Source: Pseudonocardia ammonioxydans (GTDB lineage: Bacteria > Actinomycetota > Actinomycetes > Mycobacteriales > Pseudonocardiaceae). Taken from it: DNA of 64,000 bases. Numbering within the stretch: the stretch's first letter is position 1; each line of letters opens with the position of its first letter. This document shows, piece after piece, positions 36,128 to 43,749 of the stretch. The position numbers and the translations under genes are program-made. Where the stretch lies: the NCBI RefSeq assembly GCF_900115005.1, contig NZ_FOUY01000029.1:1-64000 (forward strand), written 5' to 3'. The notes beneath the pieces were generated by a model. It did not search any database. It was not told the DNA's origin and saw only the letters and a list, made by a program, of their open reading frames with translations.

Positions 36128-36172
36128 GGAGGTACGACGACTACCTCCGAGGTAACGGGCGCCGGTTACCTC
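36128..36172. promoter_or_regulatory. Nested palindromic operator for the XRE regulator
   Basis: Two adjoining palindromes share the core AGGTA: GGAGGTA-7 nt-TACCTCC (36128-36148, perfect) and GAGGTAAC-8 nt-GTTACCTC (36149-36172, perfect 8-bp arms). Together they place four AGGTA half-sites in alternating orientation directly upstream of the XRE promoter and ahead of the divergent SnoaL-like gene. This strongly suggests an autoregulatory, cooperative binding site. Confidence 0.65.
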
Positions 36173-36252
36173 ACGGGTCATCGCGCCGGCGCTCCCGGGG
36201 CAGCAGTGTCGGAGCGGTCCGCCCCTGCCGACCACCACGAAGGAGCGCCCCC

Positions 36253-36669
36253 ATGACCGAGATGACGACCAGGACCGAGACGACGACCGGGACCGACTTC
36301 ACCGCCCTCGCCGAGCGTTATGTCGCCGCGTTCAACGAGACCGACCCGGCCGCCCGCAAGCGGCTGGTCGCCGACCTGTTCAGCTCCGGCTCCCGCTACG
36401 TCGACCCGCTCGCCGACGTCACCGGCCACGACGGTGTCGACGGTTTCCTCGGCGCCGCCCAGGAGACGCTGGCGGGCTGCGAGTTCCGCGTCCTCGGCGA
36501 CGTCGACGCCCACCACGACCGCGCCCGGTTCCGCTGGGGTGCCGCCCCGCCGGCGGTGTGGGCGGACGGCGCCGAGCCACCGGTGATCGGGTTCGACGTG
36601 GTCGTGGTCGACCCCGACGGCCGGATCGACCAGGTGCACGGGTTCCTCGACCGGATGCCCGCGGCGTGA
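36253..36669 (+). CDS. SnoaL/NTF2-like fold protein
   Basis: A 138-residue protein with the cone-shaped NTF2-like fold: FTALAERYVAAFNETDPAARKRLVADLFSSGSRYVDPLADVTGHDGVDGFLGAAQ at the front and FDVVVVDPDGRIDQVHGFLDRMP at the end, the usual SnoaL-like polyketide-cyclase-style closing strand. It may be an isomerase, hydrolase or small-molecule binder; no catalytic assignment is possible. It is divergent from the XRE/MmyB-type regulator and probably its target. ATG follows AAGGAG. Confidence 0.87.
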   Translation: MTEMTTRTETTTGTDFTALAERYVAAFNETDPAARKRLVADLFSSGSRYVDPLADVTGHDGVDGFLGAAQETLAGCEFRVLGDVDAHHDRARFRWGAAPPAVWADGAEPPVIGFDVVVVDPDGRIDQVHGFLDRMPAA

Positions 36670-36677
36670 CCACCCGG

Positions 36678-36707
36678 CCCGCCGGTCCCCGGGCCGGGAC
36701 CGGCGGG
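36678..36707. terminator. Bidirectional hairpin terminator
   Basis: Perfect 12-bp arms CCCGCCGGTCCC (36678-36689) and GGGACCGGCGGG (36696-36707) with a 6-nt loop, in the 52-bp gap between the convergent SnoaL-like and desaturase genes. It can terminate both. Confidence 0.75.
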
Positions 36708-36721
36708 CGACCGGTGCCGGG

Positions 36722-37933
36722 TCAGCGCCTCCCGTTCGGCAGCGCCAGCCGGTTGATCGTCCCGAGGACCTGCAGGTACTGCTTCCACAGCGGCCCGCTG
36801 GTGTACTCCAGCCCGTACTCCGCGCACAGCGCCCGCACCTCGGGCGCGATCTCGGCGTAGCGGTTGCTGGGCAGGTCCGGGAACAGGTGGTGCTCGATCT
36901 GGAAGCTCAGCTGCCCGGTCATCAGGTGGAAGTACCGGCCGCCGTCCAGGTTCGCCGACCCCAGCAGCTGCCGGACGTACCACTCGCCGCGGCTCTCGTC
37001 CTCGAGCTGCTCCGGGGCGAACTGCACCGCCCCGGTCGGGAAGTGCCCACAGAAGATCACCGCGTGCGACCAGACGTTGCGCACGAGGTTCGCGGTGAGG
37101 TTGCCGGCCAGCACCGGCAGGAAGAACGGTCCGGCCAGCGCCGGGAACGCCAGGTAGTCCTTGAACGCCTGCCGTCCGGCCTTGCGGCCGATCGACTTCA
37201 GCTGCTGCCACACCCGCGACAGCGGCTTCTCCCCCGCGACGACCTTCTCGACCTCCAGGTCGTGCAGGGCGACCCCGTACTCGAAGAACAGCGAGAGCAG
37301 GACGTTGTAGATCGGGTTGCCCAGGTAGTACGGGTTCCACCGCTGCTCCTCGGACAGCCGCAGGATCCCGTAGCCGACGTCGCGGTCCTTGCCGACGACG
37401 TTGGTGTAGGTGTGGTGCATGTAGTTGTGCGAGTGCCGCCACTCGGCCGAGGACGAGACGTTGTCCCACTCCCAGGTCGACGAGTGGATCTTCGGATCGC
37501 GCATCCAGTCCCACTGGCCGTGCATGACGTTGTGCCCGATCTCCATGTTCTCGAGGATCTTGGCGATCGAGAGCATGGCGGTGCCCGCGATCCAGGCGGG
37601 CGGCAGCACACCGGCGAACAGCAGCGCGCGGCCGCCGACCTCGAGCGCGCGCTGCTTGCCGATCACGTTCCGGATGTAGGCGGCGTCGCAGGCGCCCCGC
37701 TCGGCGAGGATCCGGTCGCGGATCGCGTCGAGCCGGCGACCGAGCTCCTCGATCTGCTCGGCGGTCAGGTTCGTCGTGGCGGCGACGTCCGCGCGCCGGC
37801 TGGAGGGGACGAGCTCGAGCGCCGGGCGCTGCGGGTGCTGCTCCCGGCCGGTCTCCTCGGGGCCGGGCTCCGGGTCGGCGCTGCCGAGAGTGCCGGCGGG
37901 GCCGGTGGCGGGGGTGTCGGCGACTGCGGTCAC
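36722..37933 (-). CDS. Membrane fatty acid desaturase (DesA3-like)
   Basis: A 403-residue di-iron membrane enzyme that introduces a double bond into acyl chains. The three His boxes are HNVMHGQ, HSHNYMHHTY and QIEHHLFP; hydrophobic stretches lie around 110-130 and in the central part. The N-terminal ~60 residues are Pro/Glu-rich. GTG 37933 follows GAGGAGG. The next gene upstream on the same strand encodes a ferredoxin-NADPH-reductase-like protein, matching the mycobacterial DesA3-Rv3230c pair, where the reductase feeds electrons to the desaturase. Probably controlled by the MerR-type gene upstream. Confidence 0.93.
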   Translation of the reverse strand: MTAVADTPATGPAGTLGSADPEPGPEETGREQHPQRPALELVPSSRRADVAATTNLTAEQIEELGRRLDAIRDRILAERGACDAAYIRNVIGKQRALEVGGRALLFAGVLPPAWIAGTAMLSIAKILENMEIGHNVMHGQWDWMRDPKIHSSTWEWDNVSSSAEWRHSHNYMHHTYTNVVGKDRDVGYGILRLSEEQRWNPYYLGNPIYNVLLSLFFEYGVALHDLEVEKVVAGEKPLSRVWQQLKSIGRKAGRQAFKDYLAFPALAGPFFLPVLAGNLTANLVRNVWSHAVIFCGHFPTGAVQFAPEQLEDESRGEWYVRQLLGSANLDGGRYFHLMTGQLSFQIEHHLFPDLPSNRYAEIAPEVRALCAEYGLEYTSGPLWKQYLQVLGTINRLALPNGRR

Positions 37934-38021
37934 GCGGACCTCCTCGGGGTCGGGACGGGGCCGGGCGGCCCCGGGGTACGGGTATCGGTCGGCCGTGTGG
38001 CCGGGTGCGGCCGTCCGCCGC

Positions 38022-39068
38022 TCAGGGCAGCTCGATCCGGGCCGGACCACAGGCGGAGTTGATGCAGGTCTGGACGAGGTCGCCGGGCTCGCCGTGTGCC
38101 TCGCCGGTGCGCAGGTCGCGCACCCGGCCCTCGCGCAGCGGCAGCACGCAGCCGAAGCAGATGCCCATCCGGCAGCCGCTCGGCATGACCCGCCCGGCGG
38201 CCTCGCCGGCCTCGAGCAGGCTCTGCCCGGGGCCCACCTCCAGCGGGGCGCCGCCCAGGTCGACGGTGCCGCCGGTGCCCTCGGCGGTCCGGGCCGGCGC
38301 GGTGAAGCGCTCGGCGCGCAGCCCCTCCCAGGCATCACCGAGGGCGTCGAGCAGTGCCGCGGGGCCGCAGGCGTACACGGTGCGCTCGGCCCGGTCCGGC
38401 ACCGTTTCGTCGACCGCCGCCGGGTCGAGCCGGCCGGTGACCGACGTGTGGCGCAGCACCACGCGCAGCGACGGGTGCCGGGCCGCGAGCCCGGCGAGCT
38501 CGGCCGCGAAGATCGTGTCCTCCGGTGTGCGCGCACTGTGGACGAGCACCGCGTCGGGCATCGTGCCCCGCCGGTCCAGGGTGCGCAGCATGCTCATGAC
38601 CGGCGTGATCCCGCTGCCTGCGGTGACGAACAGCAGCTTGGCGGGCAGCGGGTCCGGGAGGGTGAAGTCGCCGCCGGCCTGCTCCAGCTCGACCACCGTG
38701 CCGATCGGCAGGTCCCGGACGAGCTTGGTGGAGACCACACCGCCGGGTACCTCCTGGACCGTGACGGTCAGGTGGTCGGTGCCCTCGGGACCGGACAGCG
38801 AGTAGCTCCGGCGGTAGCGGACGCCGTCGACGTCGATGCCCACGCCGACGTACTGCCCGGCCGTGTGCCCGGCCCAGCCGCGGCCCGGTTCGATCGTCAC
38901 CGAGACGGCCCGGCCGGTCTCCCGGCGCCGGGCGACGACGCGGCCGCGCAACGACGTCGTCGACCAGAGCGGGTCGACCAGGGTCAGGAAGTCCTCGGGC
39001 AGCAACGGTGTGGTCAGCCTGCTCACCGCGGCGAGCAGACGCCGGCCCGAGGGGGCGGATCGGAACAT
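38022..39068 (-). CDS. Ferredoxin reductase-like electron-transfer protein for the desaturase
   Basis: A 348-residue protein: FAD domain (~45-140; RRSYSLSGPEG gives the flavin motif RxYS), NAD(P)-binding domain (~150-245; LLFVTAGSGITPVMSMLRTL) and a C-terminal plant-type 2Fe-2S ferredoxin domain with CRMGICFGC and the fourth Cys in VQTCINSACG. It should shuttle electrons from NADPH to the desaturase, like mycobacterial Rv3230c. ATG 39068 lies inside a 29-bp inverted repeat. There is an 88-bp gap to the desaturase, which has its own ribosome-binding site. Confidence 0.92.
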   Translation of the reverse strand: MFRSAPSGRRLLAAVSRLTTPLLPEDFLTLVDPLWSTTSLRGRVVARRRETGRAVSVTIEPGRGWAGHTAGQYVGVGIDVDGVRYRRSYSLSGPEGTDHLTVTVQEVPGGVVSTKLVRDLPIGTVVELEQAGGDFTLPDPLPAKLLFVTAGSGITPVMSMLRTLDRRGTMPDAVLVHSARTPEDTIFAAELAGLAARHPSLRVVLRHTSVTGRLDPAAVDETVPDRAERTVYACGPAALLDALGDAWEGLRAERFTAPARTAEGTGGTVDLGGAPLEVGPGQSLLEAGEAAGRVMPSGCRMGICFGCVLPLREGRVRDLRTGEAHGEPGDLVQTCINSACGPARIELP

Positions 39069-39096
39069 GACATCAACTCTGCACAATTTGATGTCA
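39068..39096. promoter_or_regulatory. Inverted repeat at the reductase/MerR divergent promoter
   Basis: TGACATCAA (39068-39076) and TTGATGTCA (39088-39096) are perfect 9-bp arms around an 11-nt spacer. The left arm overlaps the first base of the reductase start codon, so binding here would block its transcription. TGTCACAT recurs at 39093-39100 and 39127-39134. Candidate operator of the divergent MerR-type regulator. Confidence 0.6.
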
Positions 39097-39155
39097 CATA
39101 GCAAGCTCGCCTCTACGGTATCTCGTGTCACATGCTCGGCTGCTACGGTCGTGTC

Positions 39156-39992
39156 ATGGTGGAGGAGGGCTCCGACCCGGAGGACTGGCAGACCATCGAC
39201 GAGCTGGCCCGGGCCAGCGGCGTCACCGTGCGCAACATCCGCGCCTACCAGTCCCGGGGGCTGCTGCCGCCGCCCCAGGTCAGGGCCCGCACCGGGTACT
39301 ACGGCCCCGGCCACGCGGCGCGCCTCGAGCTGATCAAGGACCTGCAGGACGAGGGCGTCAAGCTCGACACCGTCAAGAAGCTGCTCGACACCACGGGCGG
39401 GTCCACGGAACAGGTCGTGCAGTTCATCCGCACCGTGCGGGGACTGTTCGCACCGGAGGACCGGCAGATGGTCCAGCTCGCCGAGCTGGCCGAGCGCTAC
39501 CGCACGACCGACACCGGCCTCGCCAAGCGGGGGGTCAAGATGGGCCTGCTGCGCGAGGTCGGCGAGGACACCTACGAGGAGATCAGCCCGCGGCTGATGA
39601 ACGCGGCGGCGGAGCTGACCGGCCTCGGCATCCCGATCAACCGCTCGCTCGACGTCGTCGAGCAGCTGCGCAAGCACGCCGACGCCGTCGCGAAGCTCTA
39701 CGTCGATCTCTTCCTCGGTGAGATCTGGCAGCCGTTCGACGACTCCGGACGCCCGGACGACCAGTGGCCCCGCGTCTACGAGACGATCGAGCGGATGCGC
39801 CGGATCTCCGGCGAGGTCATGATCGCGGTGCTGGAGCTGGCCGTCGCCGAACGGGTGGACGTCACCTTCGGCCGCGACATCGTCCGCAACGTGCGGACCA
39901 GCAGCGCGGGGCCGACCTCCGACACCGGCACCAGCACCAGCACCGACACCGACACCGGCACCGGCACCGGCACCGGCACAGCCTCCGGCTGA
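39156..39992 (+). CDS. MerR-family transcriptional regulator
   Basis: A 278-residue regulator with an N-terminal winged HTH, WQTIDELARASGVTVRNIRAYQSRGLLPPPQVRARTGYYGPGHAARLELIKDLQDEGVKLDTVKKLLD, a long helical middle and a C-terminal ~25-residue Thr/Gly/Asp repeat tail. There are no Cys residues of the metal-sensing type. ATG 39156 is preceded by TACGGT (39144-39149) with a 6-nt gap, so the message is probably leaderless; an upstream ATG at 39132 is possible. It is divergent from the reductase-desaturase genes and likely controls membrane-lipid desaturation. Confidence 0.88.
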   Translation: MVEEGSDPEDWQTIDELARASGVTVRNIRAYQSRGLLPPPQVRARTGYYGPGHAARLELIKDLQDEGVKLDTVKKLLDTTGGSTEQVVQFIRTVRGLFAPEDRQMVQLAELAERYRTTDTGLAKRGVKMGLLREVGEDTYEEISPRLMNAAAELTGLGIPINRSLDVVEQLRKHADAVAKLYVDLFLGEIWQPFDDSGRPDDQWPRVYETIERMRRISGEVMIAVLELAVAERVDVTFGRDIVRNVRTSSAGPTSDTGTSTSTDTDTGTGTGTGTASG

Positions 39993-40019
39993 GCACGTCG
40001 CCGTGGCCCGCCGGCCCGG

Positions 40020-40466
40020 TCAGTGCACGATCGGCCCGGACGGCGGCGGAGCGCCCCAGGACGGGTGCGGCGCCGCCGGGCCGGGTTCCCGCCCGTCCCG
40101 TGGCCGCCCGGCCGCGACGGTGCCGGCCAGCAGCACCCCGGCGAGCACGGTCGCCAGCTGGGTCGCGACCAGGTCACCGACCCCGCGGCCGAGGTCGTAG
40201 GCCCACAGGGGGTCGACCAGCGCGTAGGCGCCTGCCACGAGCAGCACGGCCCCGGCCGCGCCGGGGACCCACCGGGAACGCCGGGCCAGCCCGACCAGGA
40301 CCCCGACGACCGCCCCACCGGCCAGCAGCATCAGCGCGCCCACCGGCATCAACGTCAGGTCGTAACGCGTCATCGCCTGGCGGGTGATCCCGAACCCGGT
40401 ACCCAGCAGGGCGACCGCCACGCACGCTCCGACCACACCGACCAGTACCCCCGGAACCGTGCGCAC
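40020..40466 (-). CDS. Membrane protein of unknown function
   Basis: A ~148-residue protein with four hydrophobic helices (VPGVLVGVVGACVAVALLG, LMPVGALMLLAGGAVVGVLVGL, a third around AAGAVLLVAGAYALV and a fourth at LATVLAGVLLAGTVAAG) and a Pro-rich tail. No family is recognised. GTG 40466 is chosen because GGAGGGG lies ~6 nt upstream; the ORF extends 54 nt further. It ends 27 bp from the convergent MerR gene. Confidence 0.7.
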   Translation of the reverse strand: MRTVPGVLVGVVGACVAVALLGTGFGITRQAMTRYDLTLMPVGALMLLAGGAVVGVLVGLARRSRWVPGAAGAVLLVAGAYALVDPLWAYDLGRGVGDLVATQLATVLAGVLLAGTVAAGRPRDGREPGPAAPHPSWGAPPPSGPIVH

Positions 40467-40536
40467 GACCGCCCCTCCGCCGTCCCCCGTGGACGGATCG
40501 GAGATTAGCGGACGAACCACCCGTAGCGGGCGGGGT

Positions 40537-41415
40537 TCAGCTCATCAGCCCCGCGGCGCGCATCGCGGCCCGGACGTCCTCGTGGTGCCACTCGTCCAGC
40601 GGCACCAGCGGCAGCCGGATCCCGCCGGGCATCAGCCCCAGCTCGGCCAGGGCCCACTTGACCGGGATCGGGTTCGGCTCGGAGAACAGCGCGTTGTGCA
40701 GACCGGCGAGGTCGGCGTCGAGCCCGGCCGCCGTCTCGGCGTCGCCCGCGACCGCCGCCTTGCACATCCGGGCCATCGGCTCCGGGGCGACGTTCGCGGT
40801 CACCGAGATGTCGCCGTGGAACCCGGCCAACATGGAGGCGCGGGCGGTGCCGTCGTCACCGGAGTAGAGCGCGAAGTCCTCCAGGCCCAGCGCGACCAGC
40901 TCGCGGACCCGGTCCAGGTCGCCCTTGGCCTCCTTGAGCCCGACGATGTTCGGGATCTCCGCGAGCCGGGCGACGGTCGTCGGCAGCAGGTCGCACGCCG
41001 TACGGCCGGGCACGTTGTAGAGGTACTGCGGGATCGCCACGGTCTCGGCGATCCGCTTGAAGTGCTGGTACAGCCCCTCCTGCGGGGGCTTGTTGTAGTA
41101 CGGGGTGACCAGCAGCGCACCGTCCGCGCCCGCCGCGCGGGCGGACCGGGTCAGGTGGATCGCCTCGGCGGTGGAGTTGGCGCCGGTCCCGGCGATCACC
41201 GGCACGCGGCCGTTCGCGACCTCGATGGTCCGGCGCATCACCTCGGTGTGCTCGAGCACCGACAGCGTCGAGGACTCACCGGTGGTGCCGACCGAGACGA
41301 TCGCCGAGGTTCCCGCGTCGATCTGGCGTTCGACGAGCTCGCCGAGGGCCTTGTGGTCGACCTCGCCGTCGTCGTGCATCGGGGTCACGATGGCGACGAT
41401 GCTTCCGGTGATCAT
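40537..41415 (-). CDS. dapA: 4-hydroxy-tetrahydrodipicolinate synthase
   Basis: Condenses pyruvate with aspartate semialdehyde, the first committed step of lysine and meso-diaminopimelate synthesis. It is a (beta/alpha)8 class I aldolase; key residues fall at the E. coli numbers: Thr44/Thr45 (GTTGES), Tyr133 (YLYNVPGRT), Arg138 and Schiff-base Lys161 (VGLKEAKGD). At 292 residues it is standard length. ATG 41415 follows GGGGAGGG. Many actinobacteria have several dapA-like paralogues, so a paralogue cannot be excluded, but all catalytic positions are kept. Confidence 0.93.
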   Translation of the reverse strand: MITGSIVAIVTPMHDDGEVDHKALGELVERQIDAGTSAIVSVGTTGESSTLSVLEHTEVMRRTIEVANGRVPVIAGTGANSTAEAIHLTRSARAAGADGALLVTPYYNKPPQEGLYQHFKRIAETVAIPQYLYNVPGRTACDLLPTTVARLAEIPNIVGLKEAKGDLDRVRELVALGLEDFALYSGDDGTARASMLAGFHGDISVTANVAPEPMARMCKAAVAGDAETAAGLDADLAGLHNALFSEPNPIPVKWALAELGLMPGGIRLPLVPLDEWHHEDVRAAMRAAGLMS

Positions 41416-41495
41416 TCCGGCCCTCCCCTGGTACCGCTGCGCGTGGAGCTCCGACGGTAGCAAGCGGGGCGGGCGCCGCCCCCGGGTAATACCGG

Positions 41496-42272
41496 TCAGC
41501 CCAGCGCCAGCCGGGCCGGCTGGACCGACCGGAGGATGCGGCGGGTGGCCGCCACCGCGACCACGACCGCGGCGGCGACCGCGACGACCGTGACCGCGAT
41601 CGGCCGGTCGTTGGCCGCGATGCCGGCGAGTCCCCACACCACTGCGGCCGCGAGCCCGGCGAACCCGGCCGTCGACCCGATCACCGACAGCACGGCGGCG
41701 GTCAGGACGATCAGCAACAGGATCGCCGCGGTCTGTGGGAGGGCGCCCGCGTCGGGCAGGCCCACCGAGACCCCGGCCGCCATCAGCCCCAGCACCAGCG
41801 CCGCCGACGACCAGCCCAGGTAGAGCGCGACCGGCAGCCGGAAGGCGATCCGCTCGGTCCAGCCCTGCGCCGCCTCACGGGCCAGCCGGGTGTACGCCAC
41901 CGCCAGCACGACGACCAGCGCGACCAGCACGAGCTCGGCCACGACCACGGCGCGGTGCGAGAACGCCAGGATCCACAGCGGGTTGAGCACGGCCGAGGCC
42001 GCCAGCCACCAGCCGACCCGCCGGTGGATCTCCCGTCCGCGCTGCGCGGGGAGCAGGGCGAACCCGGCCGCGGCGAGGAACCCCAGATAGATCAGGCCCC
42101 AGATCGAGAACGCCCACCCGGCCGCCAGCAGCGGCGTGTCGTAGGAGCGGGCGACCGTGCCGATCTCCGATCCGCCGAGTGCCGAGACCAGCACCTGCCC
42201 GATCGCGAGCACGGCCACCACGGCACCGCGGACCAGGTCCGCGGTGGTGGGGCGTGGGGTGAGCACCGTCAT
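41496..42272 (-). CDS. TspO/MBR-related multi-pass membrane protein
   Basis: A 258-residue protein with about eight hydrophobic helices. The stretch PLLAAGWAFSIWGLIYLGF followed by GWWLAASAVLNPLWILAFSH and LYLGWSSAALVLG resembles the tryptophan-rich TspO/MBR-like (tryptophan-rich sensory protein) group, although longer than bacterial TspO (~160). Ligand and role are unknown. ATG 42272 is chosen from the start of conserved sequence. It is transcribed toward dapA, 80 bp away. Confidence 0.7.
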   Translation of the reverse strand: MTVLTPRPTTADLVRGAVVAVLAIGQVLVSALGGSEIGTVARSYDTPLLAAGWAFSIWGLIYLGFLAAAGFALLPAQRGREIHRRVGWWLAASAVLNPLWILAFSHRAVVVAELVLVALVVVLAVAYTRLAREAAQGWTERIAFRLPVALYLGWSSAALVLGLMAAGVSVGLPDAGALPQTAAILLLIVLTAAVLSVIGSTAGFAGLAAAVVWGLAGIAANDRPIAVTVVAVAAAVVVAVAATRRILRSVQPARLALG

Positions 42273-42351
42273 GAACACATGGTGGCGCGCAACGGCGCAG
42301 GCTGCCATCCGGCAGACCGGGCGACCTGATCACCGCCCGGGCCGGGTCCGG

Positions 42352-42873
42352 TCACAGGGGACGGACGAACAGGTGGACGTCGCGCGCGTCCTCGGCGGAG
42401 AGCCGCACCCCGCGCGGGAGCCGGCCGTACTCGACGAAGCCCCGCGCGGCGTAGAACGCGGGCAGCGGCGTGCCGCCGCGGGCGCCGAGGGTCAGCATCT
42501 CGACGCCCATCTCCCGGCCCTGCTCGACGGCCGCCTCGAGCAGCGCCGAGCCGAGGCCGTGCCCCTGGCGGTCGGGGCGGACCATCAGGCGCTGCACGTC
42601 GGCCCGGTGCGCGGCGATCCCGCTGCCCCGGACCAGGAACACCGTTCCCTCCGGGGCCACCTGGTCACCGATGACGACCATGCGCGCGGCCCCGGCACGG
42701 ACCTCGTCGATCGTGGCCACGGCCAGGTCCCGGATCTCGCCGGGGTCCCAGCCGGGCACGAAGTCGACGGCGCCGCCCGCCTCGGTCACGGCGATCCAGA
42801 GGTCGCCGAGCGCGGCGGCGGCACCGGGGTGCGGCTCGACGACCCGGCGCGCGGCCGGGGCGCCCGCCGTCAC
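42352..42873 (-). CDS. GNAT-family N-acetyltransferase
   Basis: A 173-residue acetyltransferase. The acetyl-CoA loop is [26 protein letters not shown] (Q/RxxGxG form), with [16 protein letters not shown] as the C-terminal strand. The substrate is unknown. Its GTG start overlaps the ndk stop by 4 nt (GTGA), so it is translationally coupled to ndk at the end of the valS operon. Confidence 0.88.
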   Translation of the reverse strand: MTAGAPAARRVVEPHPGAAAALGDLWIAVTEAGGAVDFVPGWDPGEIRDLAVATIDEVRAGAARMVVIGDQVAPEGTVFLVRGSGIAAHRADVQRLMVRPDRQGHGLGSALLEAAVEQGREMGVEMLTLGARGGTPLPAFYAARGFVEYGRLPRGVRLSAEDARDVHLFVRPL

Positions 42874-43280
42874 AGGTTCGGGAACCAGAGCTTGATCTCC
42901 CGGTCGGCCGACTCCGGGGAGTCCGAGCCGTGCACCAGGTTCGAGCCGGTCTCCAGCGCGAGGTCGCCGCGGATGCTGCCCGGGGTGGCCTTCTCCACCG
43001 GGTCGGTGCCCCCGGCCACCTGCCGCCACGCGGCGATCGCGCGCGGGCCCGAGACGACCGCGGCGAGGACCGGGCCGGAGGTGATGAAGGAGATCAGTTC
43101 CTCGAAGAAGGGCTTGCCGTCGTGCTCGGCGTAGTGCTGGGTGGCCAGCTCGCGGTCGACGGTGCGCAGATCGAGAGCGACGATGTCGAGGCCCTTGCGC
43201 TCGATCCGGGAGACGACCTCGCCGACGAGCTTGCGCTGGACCCCGTCGGGCTTGACGAGGACGAGAGTGCGTTCAGTCAC
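42870..43280 (-). CDS. ndk: Nucleoside-diphosphate kinase
   Basis: Equilibrates NTP and dNTP pools through a phospho-His intermediate. His117 in [16 protein letters not shown] is the active-site residue; [18 protein letters not shown] and [10 protein letters not shown]-like [13 protein letters not shown] are family signatures. Length is 136 residues. GTG 43280 has TACCCT (43288-43293) 7 nt upstream, so ndk has its own leaderless promoter inside the valS-folC-DUF4233 series. Confidence 0.97.
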   Translation of the reverse strand: MTERTLVLVKPDGVQRKLVGEVVSRIERKGLDIVALDLRTVDRELATQHYAEHDGKPFFEELISFITSGPVLAAVVSGPRAIAAWRQVAGGTDPVEKATPGSIRGDLALETGSNLVHGSDSPESADREIKLWFPNL

Positions 43281-43332
43281 GCGCGCCAGGGTAGCGACGG
43301 TGTGTGACGGCCCCCGAAGCGGTCGGCGACCG

Positions 43333-43749
43333 CTACTCCTGCTGCGACGGCAGCGTCCCCGCCGCCATCCGCCGCGCGACCTCGCGGCGCATCCACACCA
43401 GGACCGCCCAGACGATCACGAAGGCGACCGCCACGATCGTCAGGGCCGGCACGAACAGCAGCGACGCCACGATCAGCAGCACCTGCAGCCCCAGGGCGGC
43501 GGTCAGTCCCCACGGCCGCCGCTGCAGGCCCGAGGCCAGGATCATCGCGGCGGCCAGCCCGATGATCACGCCGAGGCCGGCGCCGGTGGAGCCGCTGCCG
43601 GACCCCGGCAGCACCAGCAGCGCGAGCAGCACGACGATCGCTTCCAGGATCAGCGTCGCGGCGAACACCCCGCGGGCGCCCTTCATCGGGTCCTTCGGCG
43701 GCGGGCGGACGCCCTCGGGCACCCCCTCGATCCCGCCCGCGCCGCTCAT
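43333..43749 (-). CDS. DUF4233 membrane protein
   Basis: A 138-residue integral membrane protein with four helices ([74 protein letters not shown]) and short polar ends. DUF4233 is an actinobacterial family almost always found between folC and ndk, as here; function unknown. It overlaps folC by 4 nt (ATGA). Confidence 0.9.
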   Translation of the reverse strand: MSGAGGIEGVPEGVRPPPKDPMKGARGVFAATLILEAIVVLLALLVLPGSGSGSTGAGLGVIIGLAAAMILASGLQRRPWGLTAALGLQVLLIVASLLFVPALTIVAVAFVIVWAVLVWMRREVARRMAAGTLPSQQE

